From Gammaproteobacteria bacterium (GTDB lineage Bacteria; Pseudomonadota; Gammaproteobacteria; Steroidobacterales; Foliamicaceae), in contig VXYS01000006.1 in assembly GCA_009845905.1 (NCBI GenBank), positions 328,266-392,265 of the forward strand: a DNA stretch of 64,000 nt, given 5' to 3'. Numbering within the stretch: the first letter of the stretch is position 1; each line of letters opens with the position of its first letter. The notes below the pieces were generated by a model that saw only the letters and a program-made list of their open reading frames with translations, was not told where the DNA came from and searched no databases. The position numbers and the translations under genes were made by a program. Below are positions 16,386 to 25,831 of the stretch, piece after piece.

Positions 16386-17474
16386 TCAGGACGCGCAGTC
16401 CCGCATGCCGAAAGCGACCTTGCGGTCGACTCCCTGCATGAAGGGCATACAGCGTTCCGAATGAGCCAAGCGGCACACCAGCCCTATCCAGTTGCTGAAC
16501 AGGGCCTTGCCGGTGTCACCCCATGTGTTGTCGAGGTGCGGCTCCATTCCTCCCTCGGGAAACGCGGGCGCCGAATCGCCTCGCGCCCTGGCGCGGGTTG
16601 CCTGGTCCAGGAAAGACTCCACGAGTTCCGCGGCATGGGAGGAAAAGTAGTTGTCCGGGTAGGGCGGACGCTCGCCGGTCTCACCAGCGAGATAGCGAAG
16701 AATTTCGCGCTTGTATTCTTTCAACAGGCTGTTGTGGTCGTACTCCGGGTGGCCCTGAAAGAACACGAGCCGGGAGTGATCGGGGCTTACGGCCAGATGC
16801 ACGCCGGCCTCATCGCTCTCCGCAAGAACGTGCAGGCCCTTGGATTCGAACTGTTCGCGCGTAATCTCGTTGAAGCGGGAATGCGGTACGTCAAAGCGCG
16901 TATTGATCCCCTGCAGCAAAGGGTGGCGGCGGTCGGTGGCGCGGTGGCTGTAAACGCCCCACTTCTTGCGGTTCAGCGGGCGACGATCGATGCCGTAGAA
17001 CTGCTTTACCAGCGCGTGGGTCGCCAGGCAGGAGCAGAGGATGCTCTGCACGTTCTCCTGCGCCCAGTCGATGATCTCCCGGAGCGGGTTCCAGAACGGC
17101 TCCCTGTCCAGGGCGGGTTCGCTTACGTTGGCGCCGGATATGATCAATGCGTCCAGCGGCTCCTCGCGTAAACGCTCGAAGGCTGTGTAGTGTTCGGCGA
17201 TATGCGCTTGCGCGGCGCCGCTGCGCGGCAGGCATCCGACGGAAAAGAAGTGCGCGTGAAACTGCACGGCCTGACTGCAGTTGGCGATCAGGCGCAGGAA
17301 TTGCCGCTCGGTACTCTCCAGCGCGGCGTCCGGCATCATGTTCAGCACCCCGACATGCAGTTCGCGCGGGGCCAGGGAGAGGCTGCTCCCGGCGGACAGC
17401 ACGTCGTAGCCCTGCTCGCGCAGCCTGTCGAAAGAGGGCAGATTGTTGTGCGCCACGAGGGGCATGTCGGCCAC
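16386..17474 (-). CDS. metA: Homoserine O-acyltransferase, MetA/HTS family
   Basis: Activates homoserine with an acyl-CoA for methionine synthesis. The GATase-like fold shows the nucleophile region SILCSCLATHALV (second Cys aligned with E. coli Cys142) and HPEYD. The 362-aa protein is longer than E. coli MetA (309 aa), as in other MetAS proteins. Whether it uses succinyl- or acetyl-CoA cannot be decided by eye. The frame opens with GTG at 17474; an ATG three codons on is an alternative. It is the promoter-proximal gene of metA-metY. Confidence 0.9.
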   Translation of the reverse strand: MADMPLVAHNNLPSFDRLREQGYDVLSAGSSLSLAPRELHVGVLNMMPDAALESTERQFLRLIANCSQAVQFHAHFFSVGCLPRSGAAQAHIAEHYTAFERLREEPLDALIISGANVSEPALDREPFWNPLREIIDWAQENVQSILCSCLATHALVKQFYGIDRRPLNRKKWGVYSHRATDRRHPLLQGINTRFDVPHSRFNEITREQFESKGLHVLAESDEAGVHLAVSPDHSRLVFFQGHPEYDHNSLLKEYKREILRYLAGETGERPPYPDNYFSSHAAELVESFLDQATRARARGDSAPAFPEGGMEPHLDNTWGDTGKALFSNWIGLVCRLAHSERCMPFMQGVDRKVAFGMRDCAS

Positions 17475-17497
17475 GAGGTAACGATGCGGGGCCGGTG

Positions 17498-17525
17498 AGT
17501 ATAGGCCCGAATGATTTCAGGTCAA
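17498..17525 (-). promoter_or_regulatory. Sigma-70 promoter for metA-metY
   Basis: On the minus strand, -35 TTGACC (17520-17525), a 16-base spacer and -10 TATACT (17498-17503) lie just before metA. The leader would be under 20 bases, leaving no room for a SAM riboswitch. Confidence 0.75.
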
Positions 17526-17560
17526 GGATGGAGGGCCTGTCGAAACGATGCGATGCCGTT

Positions 17561-19030
17561 CTATTTCTTCCAGCGGGGGGCGACCAGCCGGCGCTTTCCG
17601 TCCCTCGACATGGCGATTTCCTTTTCCTGCAGGTTTTCGCGGTCCCACAGTTCGCAGGTGACCTGGCGGTGGCGCTGGTCGAGCGCCTCGCAGTAGTTGG
17701 TGTAGAGGCACAGCCGCACTTCATCGCCGCGGCCTGAGCGGACCTTATCGAACCAGTCGGGATCCGCCAGCGCCTGGCGGGCCAGGCCGGCGATATCGCC
17801 TTCGCCGTCGGCCAGCACCTTCTCGGCCTGCTCGAAATTGTGCAGGCCGCCGACCGCGACCGTGGGCGTGTCCAGACCCGCCGCCCGTATCGCGGCGCGC
17901 ACCTGTCCCGCCGGCTGAAGATTGCGGCCGAACGGCCCCTTCGCGTCGGAGTAGTACGAAGGCATGCATTCGTAGCCGCTGGGTCCGGTGTAGGGGTAGG
18001 CGGCCCAGCCGACCTTCGGTTGTTTGGCGTCCTCGAACTTGCCCCCGCGCGACAGCGAGATGAAGTCCATTCCCTGCGCCGCCAGGCGGCCGGCGAAAAA
18101 TGCGGCCTCATCGGTTTCCATGCCGCCGTTCAGGCAGTCCTCGGTAAGCATCCGACAGCCAACGACGTAGTCGTCGCCCACACGGCGTCGCACGGCCTGG
18201 AGCACTTCAACGGGCAGGCGCACCCGGCCTTCCATGCCGCCGCCGTAACCGTCGTCGCGGGTGTTGATCGAGGACAGAAAAGAGGCCATCGTGTAAGCGT
18301 GCGCATAGTGCAGTTCGACGCCGTCGAAGCCGGCCTCGCTTGCCCGCTCGGCCGCGTCCGCAAACAGGCCGGGAAGCTTCCGGGGAAGGTCGCGGATGTG
18401 CGGCAGTTCCGTGTCGGTAACGCGCTCGCGTGCGCCGTATTGCAGCGCTTCCCATTCGCGCTCGTCCAGCACCTCGATGAGCTCCTCATCGGACATTTCG
18501 ACCAGGGCGGCACGGATATCCGCCTCCGGAGTGGATTCTGATAATCTTAATATATCAATATGATGAGACGTTATCTTAAGATATTCTTTTAGGTATCTTT
18601 CGCGCTTGGGGCGCCTGCGTATGCTAAGGAAGTCGATGACCTGTATGAACAGGCGCGTGTAACCGCCGCTGGCTTTTCGAACGGTCTCGGTCAGTGTGCG
18701 CAGCCCGGGCAAAAACCGGTCGTGGCCGATCCGCAGCAGCGGTCCCGAGGGGATGTCGCGGATGCCCGTAGCCTCGACCACGATGGCTCCGGGGCGTCCC
18801 TCCGCGAAGCGCCGGTACCAGTCGAGAATGTCGGGCGTGACAATGCCGTCTTCGGTGGCGCGCCAGGGCACCATCGCCGGTACCCAGGTGCGTTCGTTAA
18901 GCCGGCACTGGCCGTTGCGCCCCAACGCGAGCGGCTGAAACAAGCGTGACTGACGCGCTTCCTCGCGGGTCGGCCAGCGTCCGGGTTCGGCCACATACTT
19001 GATGCGCTCGGCCGGACGCCACATTGCCAC
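17561..19030 (-). CDS. Old-yellow-enzyme-like NADH:flavin oxidoreductase
   Basis: FMN-dependent TIM-barrel reductase of the OYE group. The segment GVELHYAHAYTMASFLS holds the usual active-site pair, preceded by RERVTDTELPHIRDLP; FISLSRGGKFED and VAVGGLHNFEQAEKVL form the FMN phosphate side. It is 489 aa with C-terminal cysteines (LYTNYCEAL). OYE-family enzymes reduce activated alkenes or unsaturated ketones; the substrate is unknown. A GTG start has a GAGGGAG ribosome site. It is co-oriented with the RidA gene 19 bases upstream. Codons for residues near 143-166 are abnormally AT-rich. Confidence 0.88.
   Translation of the reverse strand: MAMWRPAERIKYVAEPGRWPTREEARQSRLFQPLALGRNGQCRLNERTWVPAMVPWRATEDGIVTPDILDWYRRFAEGRPGAIVVEATGIRDIPSGPLLRIGHDRFLPGLRTLTETVRKASGGYTRLFIQVIDFLSIRRRPKRERYLKEYLKITSHHIDILRLSESTPEADIRAALVEMSDEELIEVLDEREWEALQYGARERVTDTELPHIRDLPRKLPGLFADAAERASEAGFDGVELHYAHAYTMASFLSSINTRDDGYGGGMEGRVRLPVEVLQAVRRRVGDDYVVGCRMLTEDCLNGGMETDEAAFFAGRLAAQGMDFISLSRGGKFEDAKQPKVGWAAYPYTGPSGYECMPSYYSDAKGPFGRNLQPAGQVRAAIRAAGLDTPTVAVGGLHNFEQAEKVLADGEGDIAGLARQALADPDWFDKVRSGRGDEVRLCLYTNYCEALDQRHRQVTCELWDRENLQEKEIAMSRDGKRRLVAPRWKK
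18534..18601. other. AT-rich island inside the OYE-like gene
   Basis: Within 18541-18600 only 13 of 60 bases are G or C, while the flanks are strongly GC-rich. The minus-strand frame is intact (ERYLKEYLKITSHHIDILRL) but uses rare-type codons such as AGA, CTA, ATA and TTA one after another. The peptide sits where the family has ordinary sequence, so the amino acids look native while the codons do not. Confidence 0.9.
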
Positions 19031-19049
19031 GGGGTTTCTCCCTCGCCGG

Positions 19050-19442
19050 CTAGTCCGGGATCACGGCGGTGGCTTCGATCTCCACCAGCGCTTTCGATTC
19101 GACCAACGCTGAAACCTCAACCAGGCTCATGGCCGGGTAGTGCCCGCCCAGCACCCTCCGGTAGGCCGCGCCGATCTCGGACTGCGCGTCCAGGTACGCC
19201 TGCCGGTCGGTAATGAACCAGGTAAGCCTGACCAGGTGTTCCGGTCCGGCGCCGGCCTCGGCCAGCACCGCCGTGACGTTCCCGAGCGCCAGTTCCACCT
19301 GACCCGCCAGCGTGTCGGAAAAATTGCCGTGGGTGTCCCAGCCGATCTGGCCGGCCGTGAAGACCAGCCTGCCCCGTGCCGAGACTCCGTTGGAGTAGCC
19401 TTTGGGGCGCGGCCAGCCGGGCGGTTGCAGGATCTCGCTCAT
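19050..19442 (-). CDS. RidA/YjgF-family protein
   Basis: A 130-aa RidA-type protein (RLVFTAGQIGWDTHGNFSDT, LVRLTWFITDRQAYL, YPAMSLVEVSALVE, EIEATAVIPD). Members hydrolyse reactive enamines/imines or act as catabolic deaminases. The ATG at 19442 gives the normal length; the longer frame upstream runs into the divergent SDR. Located directly upstream of the OYE-like reductase in one apparent operon. The 88-base gap to the divergent SDR gene should hold both promoters. Confidence 0.88.
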   Translation of the reverse strand: MSEILQPPGWPRPKGYSNGVSARGRLVFTAGQIGWDTHGNFSDTLAGQVELALGNVTAVLAEAGAGPEHLVRLTWFITDRQAYLDAQSEIGAAYRRVLGGHYPAMSLVEVSALVESKALVEIEATAVIPD

Positions 19443-19530
19443 TAGCGGTACTTTATCAGCGGCCCGGGTTTCCGGAAATCGGCTTGCAGGTGTACGATTC
19501 GACTCCCGGAAGGCGGGTTGGGAGAAACAG

Positions 19531-20241
19531 ATGTCGTCAACCGTAATGGTCACCGGCGCCAATCGCGGATTGGGCCTGGAGTTCGCGCGGCAGTATGCGG
19601 CTGACGGATGGCGGGTGCTGGCCACCTACCGCAATCCGGACGTGGCGGGCGAATTGCTGGAGCTGGCGCAGCAGGACAATGTGCAGGCCTTCAGGCTGGA
19701 CGTTTCGGACTTCGACGCCATCGCGGCGCTGGCGGAAGATCTGCACGACGAAACGATCGACGTGTTCCTGAGCAACGCCGGCCTGTTCGGACCCAAGCCC
19801 GGCGCGGAGTCCGATCTCAGGCAATCGTTCGGGCACATCGATTACGGGATCGTGCGCGATGTCCTGACCGTCAACGCGCTCGCCCCGCTGAAATGCGCCG
19901 AGTCCTTCGTGGAGCACATCGCTCGTAGCGAGCAGCGCAAGTTTGTCGCGCTTTCGTCCATCGAGGGCTCGATCAGCCGGGCGCAGCGCGACCTCTACGC
20001 CTACCGCAGCAGCAAGGCCGCGCTGAACATGGTCACGCGTCTGCTTTCCGGGGACCTGGCCGACCGCGGCATCACCGTCGTGAGCATCTGCCCCGGATGG
20101 GTGAAGACCCGCATGGGCGGCGAATTCGCGAAGCTGGAACTGACGCCCGCGATCCGCGATTTCCGCGGGCTGGTCGCCCGCCTGACGCTGGAGGAAAGCG
20201 GCAGGTTCATCGAATCGCCCGGGAATCCATTGGCCTATTGA
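19531..20241 (+). CDS. Short-chain dehydrogenase/reductase
   Basis: Classical SDR of 236 aa: cofactor motif TGANRGLG, LSNAG in strand 4, catalytic Ser (ALSSIEG) and YRSSK as the Tyr-Lys pair, PGWVKT after strand 6. The spacing and PGWVKTRMGG resemble the CsgA-like subgroup. A GGGAGA ribosome site precedes the ATG. It begins a plus-strand series with DUF1838 and nitrilase-like genes. Substrate unknown. Confidence 0.9.
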   Translation: MSSTVMVTGANRGLGLEFARQYAADGWRVLATYRNPDVAGELLELAQQDNVQAFRLDVSDFDAIAALAEDLHDETIDVFLSNAGLFGPKPGAESDLRQSFGHIDYGIVRDVLTVNALAPLKCAESFVEHIARSEQRKFVALSSIEGSISRAQRDLYAYRSSKAALNMVTRLLSGDLADRGITVVSICPGWVKTRMGGEFAKLELTPAIRDFRGLVARLTLEESGRFIESPGNPLAY

Positions 20242-20262
20242 CAAAGGCAGGAGGGATTGAAG

Positions 20263-21171
20263 ATGGGAACGCCCACGACTAATCGACGTGCTTTCATTAC
20301 GTCGGCGGTCGCCGCAGGCGTGGCCGCCTCGGCGGCGACGGCCGAGAGCGCGAATCGGCGGCCGCTCGATCTGGAGGATCCCCGCGACAACCTGGACGCC
20401 TACATCAAGGCCCGCTCCGACGTATCGGGCGCCGACGCGCCGCTGTGGAGCACCGGTCAGGCCTGGAGTTACATACCGGGCCAGCGCAGCAAGCTGCTGT
20501 TCAGGACCACCGGCCTGGCCATCTCCAGGACGGTCAGGGACGACGGCGGATATACCTGGCTGAACCGCGAGTGCCTGTATTTCCAGGACCCGGATACGGG
20601 CGAGGTCATCGATACCTGGACCAACCCCTTCACGGAACAGGAAGTGCAGGTCTTTCACATCCGCAACATCCACGTCAACAGCCGGTTCGACTACGGGGGC
20701 GGGAACAGGCCGGCCCTTCAGACCTACATGGAACACATGGGCGATGTGACTTTCTATTCGGACCTCATGTTCTTCGGTCCATCGCCGCTGAGCATGGAGG
20801 ACTATCCGGCCTACGTCGGCAGCCCGTACTACCAGGGCGCTTCGGTCTATAACCACCACGTCCGGCGCGACGATCTGGAGAACCTCGACCTGGGCGCGGC
20901 GCCGGCGATCGTGTCCTGGATCTCCAACCGCCAGTGGGCGCCGTGGATGGAGATGGGAAGCTGGGCGGGCGGCATGGTGATTTCGACCCGCGGCAAGAAG
21001 CTCACGATGGTCACCGACCTGCCCGCCGACATACTCGGCTACATGGAGAAGAACGACCCCGAATACCTGAGGTCTCCGGAGGAGGTCACACAAGACACTA
21101 CATCCTTCTACGAGGAATTCAGGAAGTACGTGGACGATAAACGCGCCAGGCAAATGGAGGAAAAACCATGA
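20263..21171 (+). CDS. Tat-exported DUF1838-family protein
   Basis: A 302-aa protein with a Tat-type N-terminus (NRRAFITSAVAAGVAASAA) and a body I recognise as DUF1838-like: a Trp/Tyr-rich fold with VFHIRNIHVNSRF and VSWISNRQWAPWMEMG. The function of this family is not established. The ATG at 20263 is spaced 7-8 bases from an AGGAGGG ribosome site. Its stop overlaps the following nitrilase-like gene by 4 bases, and both carry twin-arginine signals, so they are probably exported together. Confidence 0.75.
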   Translation: MGTPTTNRRAFITSAVAAGVAASAATAESANRRPLDLEDPRDNLDAYIKARSDVSGADAPLWSTGQAWSYIPGQRSKLLFRTTGLAISRTVRDDGGYTWLNRECLYFQDPDTGEVIDTWTNPFTEQEVQVFHIRNIHVNSRFDYGGGNRPALQTYMEHMGDVTFYSDLMFFGPSPLSMEDYPAYVGSPYYQGASVYNHHVRRDDLENLDLGAAPAIVSWISNRQWAPWMEMGSWAGGMVISTRGKKLTMVTDLPADILGYMEKNDPEYLRSPEEVTQDTTSFYEEFRKYVDDKRARQMEEKP

Positions 21172-22292
21172 CAAACCAGATAACACGCCGCAACCTGCTG
21201 TCGGGCGGCGCAGGCGCCCTGGCCGGGATGGCCGCACTGCCGGCGCTGACCGCTTCGAAATCTTCGGCGGCCGAAACAGCCGGTTCGACGGACGGCACCT
21301 ATCCCACCGCGCCGCTGCGCAGCGACACCGTGAACTTCGGCGTCGTGCAGTCGCGCGTTCATCCCGTGGACGCCGCCAATACGAAGCAGACGCTGAAGAA
21401 GAACCTCGACCACATGCTGTGGCTGATCGACCGGGCGCAGTACTACGGCGGGCACAAGGACTTCCTGGCCTTTCACGAGTTTCCGCTGACCGGCTGGGAC
21501 CGGTGGACGCGCTCGGAAATACTGAGCTTCGCACCGGAACTGCCGGGCGAGGAGACCGAAGCCATCGGCGCCAAGGCCCGCGAGCACAACTGCTACATCT
21601 CCTTCGGAACCTACGCGCAGTACAAGGACTGGCCGCGCCACATCATGAGCGTGGCGGTGGTGATCGGGCCGGACGGGAAGATCGTTTCCGAGCAGTGGAA
21701 GGCCCGCAACATCCATGGCGTGTTCGTGGGCTTCGAGCTATTCACCACTTCCGTCTACGAGGTGCTGGAGCGCTACGTGGAAATGTACGGCTGGGACGCC
21801 GTGATTCCCGTGGCGCGGACCTCGGTGGGCAATGTCTGCATCTCGCCCTGCAAGATGGAGCCGGAACTTTACCGGGCCATGGCGATCAAGGGCGCCGAGA
21901 TCATCATCCGGACTTCCACGGGCGGATACAACCACCTCGACATGCGCAACGTCTGCCAGTCGAACAAGGTGTACGGCGCGCTGTCGAACAACGCCGTATC
22001 GCCGGGCAACAAGAGCTTTTTCGAGACCGCGGGCGGTGGCGGCAGCGTCATCATCGGACCGGACGGAAAGATACTTGCCGAGGTGGAGGGCCATCACGAG
22101 GAACTGATCAATTACCGAATCCCGATGGCCGACTTCCGCAGCCGGCATCGGATTCCGGACTTCCACTCCGAGCTCTACGCGCACGTGCTGGACGGCTACA
22201 AGTCCCGCTACGCACCAGGCGCGTTCCTGGACTACCTGCCGGAAGGACTCGACGAGGCTTACCGGCAATTCAAGGAAAAGGCCCGCTGGTAG
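21168..22292 (+). CDS. Tat-exported carbon-nitrogen hydrolase (nitrilase superfamily)
   Basis: A 374-aa nitrilase-superfamily protein with a Tat signal (TRRNLLSGGAGALAGMAA). The Glu-Lys-Cys triad is visible: Glu104 in AFHEFPLTG, Lys178 in EQWKARN, and Cys224 or Cys228 in VGNVCISPCKMEPELYR. The cysteine loop is non-standard (CISPC instead of the usual ICYD-type). These enzymes cleave nitriles, amides or N-carbamoyl groups; an exported member is uncommon. Start overlaps the DUF1838 gene (ATGA). Confidence 0.82.
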   Translation: MTNQITRRNLLSGGAGALAGMAALPALTASKSSAAETAGSTDGTYPTAPLRSDTVNFGVVQSRVHPVDAANTKQTLKKNLDHMLWLIDRAQYYGGHKDFLAFHEFPLTGWDRWTRSEILSFAPELPGEETEAIGAKAREHNCYISFGTYAQYKDWPRHIMSVAVVIGPDGKIVSEQWKARNIHGVFVGFELFTTSVYEVLERYVEMYGWDAVIPVARTSVGNVCISPCKMEPELYRAMAIKGAEIIIRTSTGGYNHLDMRNVCQSNKVYGALSNNAVSPGNKSFFETAGGGGSVIIGPDGKILAEVEGHHEELINYRIPMADFRSRHRIPDFHSELYAHVLDGYKSRYAPGAFLDYLPEGLDEAYRQFKEKARW

Positions 22293-22342
22293 TCCGCCTG
22301 AATCGCCGTTTCTTTTGACCGGGCGGTCGCTGGAACTCGGCA

Positions 22343-23557
<1,215 letters not shown>

Positions 23558-23559
23558 TT

Positions 23560-24576
23560 TCAGACCCTGACGTTCGGCCTGCCCCGCAGGTGCGCTACGC
23601 GCCCCAGCACGTCCGTGCCAAGCTGCAGCAGCGCCTCGATGATGTCGATCGGAATCCAGTTTTCCGCGATCAGGCCGTTCTCGATGCGATAGAAGTCCAT
23701 GACGCGCATGGTCACGCGCTTTCCCGTGGCCGCCAGGCCCAGCCAGTCCGGCCCGGCGTGGGTCGCCTGCACGCTCGGCCAGCCGCCGGTAACCGCGTAG
23801 TTTCCGCAACCCATGTCGATGAAGTGGCCCGCTCCGCTGCGGTCGGGAAACGCTCTCAGAAACGGCGCCTGGTGGTGCGCTCTGTATCCTTCCATTCCCC
23901 TGGCCGTGCCGATGCCGGCGGGGCCGTACCAGAGAAAGTTCCGGGTCCAGTACTTATGCTGCTGCATGCTGTCCAGGTCCTTTTGGTCAAATCGGAACAG
24001 CCCCTGGTGCATCGCCAGCACCAGCCCGATGCTGCTGGCGCTTTGTTCGGCGTTTTCCTCGCCCAGCCGCACGCCGTCGCCCGTGGCGGGCGCGGGCCAC
24101 GCCACCTCGGCTCCCAGGCTGGGTGCGATCGGCCAGATGGCCGCCTGCCGCAGCAGATCCAGGAGGTCCCACAGGGCATACGTCTGGATTATCCTGCCGT
24201 CGACCAGTTCGTGCGCTTCGCCGTAACGCAGGTGCGCCACGCCGTGCGTGGCGGGCACGCCCAGCCAGTCGGCCACGAAGTTGGACTGGTAGATCCCGAT
24301 CGTCGCGACGTATTGCTTCGTGCCTGATTCGCCCACGAGAAATATCGAGTCGCGCCGCTCCATGTCCGGAAAGGAACGGCGAACGTTGTGCCAGACGTCC
24401 TTGATGGCATCGGTTCCCTCGAGCTCGTTGATCGGATGGGAACCGTACCAGCGGGCATCGGGGTGATAAATGCGCTCCACGGCCCCGTCGAGCGCTTTCC
24501 CTTCGGCTGCGGCAAGCGCCCTCAGGGCCTTGTAGATGCCGGCCTTGTTGCCGGGATGCAATGAATATTCACTCAT
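23560..24576 (-). CDS. Protein with two NTF2/SnoaL-like domains
   Basis: A 338-aa protein with no signal peptide and two SnoaL-like halves. The first (residues about 15-160) contains FPDMERRDSIFLVGESG and ADWLGVPATHGVAHLRYGEAHEL; the second (about 185-330) contains FRAFPD-like LRAFPDRSGAGHF and GKRVTMRVMDFYRIENGLI. Each ends with the typical strand of a polyketide-cyclase-like fold. The family includes cyclases, isomerases and ligand binders, so function is open. It is followed by a GST gene in the same orientation. Confidence 0.75.
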   Translation of the reverse strand: MSEYSLHPGNKAGIYKALRALAAAEGKALDGAVERIYHPDARWYGSHPINELEGTDAIKDVWHNVRRSFPDMERRDSIFLVGESGTKQYVATIGIYQSNFVADWLGVPATHGVAHLRYGEAHELVDGRIIQTYALWDLLDLLRQAAIWPIAPSLGAEVAWPAPATGDGVRLGEENAEQSASSIGLVLAMHQGLFRFDQKDLDSMQQHKYWTRNFLWYGPAGIGTARGMEGYRAHHQAPFLRAFPDRSGAGHFIDMGCGNYAVTGGWPSVQATHAGPDWLGLAATGKRVTMRVMDFYRIENGLIAENWIPIDIIEALLQLGTDVLGRVAHLRGRPNVRV

Positions 24577-24601
24577 GACTTGTTGATTCCGGAAAAGGGA
24601 C

Positions 24602-25204
24602 TCAGGTATTCATCAAAACATGCCCCGGCTGCGCTGCAACACGGTCCAGCCAGGCACGCACGGCCGGGTAGTCCTCAAGCTCGAACCCGCCTTCGTCGGC
24701 AACGTGGGTGTAGGCGTAAAGAGCGATGTCGGCGATGGTCATCGATTCGCCTCCGAACCAGTCGGCTCCACCGAGATGGCCCTCCATGACGGAAAGCGCC
24801 GCGTGCCCGCCTTCCTGCCTGGCGGGAAGCTGGGCGCGTTGCTCGTCGGTCATTTCCATATGCTGGATCCAGTGGCGCGCGACTGCGATAAAGGGTTCGT
24901 GGCTGTACTGCTCGAAAAACATCCATTGCAGAGTGAATGCGCGGGCCAGCCGTTCGGAAGGCATGAAGCGAGTACCTTCGGCCAGGTAAAACAATATCGC
25001 GTTGGACTCCGCCAGGCAGGCGCCGTCTTCGAACTCCAGTACCGGTATGCGCCCGTTGGGGTTTTTGGCCAGGAAAGCCGGGGTCCGGGATTCTCCCTTC
25101 AGGATATCGATCTCGACGTGTTCGTAGTCGATACCCAGATGGGCGAGCAGCAGCCTGGGCTTGTAGCCGTTGCCGGACGTGCGGTTGTCGTAAAGGCGGA
25201 GCAT
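24602..25204 (-). CDS. Glutathione S-transferase family protein
   Basis: A 200-aa GST: thioredoxin-like N-domain (MLRLYDNRTSGNGYKPRLLL) with the cis-Pro and ES motif (GRIPVLEFEDGACLAESNAI), then a helical C-domain ending in MTIADIALYAYTH and YPAVRAWLDRV. It conjugates or isomerises electrophiles with glutathione. It stands 3 bases after the secreted NTF2-like gene and may be translated from the same mRNA. Confidence 0.9.
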   Translation of the reverse strand: MLRLYDNRTSGNGYKPRLLLAHLGIDYEHVEIDILKGESRTPAFLAKNPNGRIPVLEFEDGACLAESNAILFYLAEGTRFMPSERLARAFTLQWMFFEQYSHEPFIAVARHWIQHMEMTDEQRAQLPARQEGGHAALSVMEGHLGGADWFGGESMTIADIALYAYTHVADEGGFELEDYPAVRAWLDRVAAQPGHVLMNT

Positions 25205-25207
25205 TGC

Positions 25208-25831
25208 CTAATCAGGCAATTCACTGTTCCGGGTCGATTCTTCGCGCGCGGGGAGCCGCCTGCGGTCGTACGGCATGGCGTTTTCCGGGAAGCCGGGCGA
25301 GACCGACTTGCGGTACAGGTGTTCCATGTAGATTAGCGCAGACCAGGCCAGTTCGGCGTAGTGAATGAACATCCACCCCTCGGGCTTCCTGCGGAAAACC
25401 GCATTCACCCGGTAGTCGTCGTTGATCGCGGGGCGGGTGCGCGCCTTGAGGTCGAGCCGGTTGTCCCATGTGGCGATAACGATGGAGTCCGAGACCTGCC
25501 GCACCCGCAGCCGGTACGGCACGATCTTGACGCTTTCCATCAACGAGAGAGCAAAGGCGGGCGGATTGAAATAGCTGTAGAGGCCCTCCTTGCCCATGAT
25601 CCAGCGGTCCCGTTCCTCGCCGAGGTAATAGGGCGCTTCTTCGTCGGGATCCCAGGTGTCGTGGATCCGGACCCAGTCGCCCCGGTTGAACTTGTCGGCC
25701 CATTCGAGCACGAGCTCTTCGATGGCGCCGGCCACTTCGGGCGGGGCGGTGGTCTCTTCATGCAGGATGGACTGGGCAGACAGGGTCGCCGGTAGAACCG
25801 CCGCAAGCAGAACGAGCAAGGCCGGTCTCAT
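25208..25831 (-). CDS. Secreted NTF2-like protein (paralogue 2)
   Basis: A 207-aa protein with signal peptide MRPALLVLLAAVLPATLSAQ, then a single NTF2-like domain (TAPPEVAGAIEELV, FNRGDWVRIHDTWDPD, GWMFIHYAELAWSALIYMEH). The start ATG overlaps the stop of the paralogue upstream by 4 bases; a longer frame reaching back to 26242 would read the paralogue in a wrong frame. Shared words with its neighbour (TAPPEV, FIHY-E, IYME-LYR-VS) prove a tandem duplication. Function unknown. Confidence 0.8.
   Translation of the reverse strand: MRPALLVLLAAVLPATLSAQSILHEETTAPPEVAGAIEELVLEWADKFNRGDWVRIHDTWDPDEEAPYYLGEERDRWIMGKEGLYSYFNPPAFALSLMESVKIVPYRLRVRQVSDSIVIATWDNRLDLKARTRPAINDDYRVNAVFRRKPEGWMFIHYAELAWSALIYMEHLYRKSVSPGFPENAMPYDRRRLPAREESTRNSELPD

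Noticed and set aside
17475..17560. SAM riboswitch upstream of metA
   Set aside because: The promoter found leaves a leader under 20 bases and no riboswitch-like fold fits.
19537..21534. 665-aa open frame antisense to the SDR, DUF1838 and nitrilase genes
   Set aside because: It spans three well-supported genes and shows no motif; it is a shadow frame.
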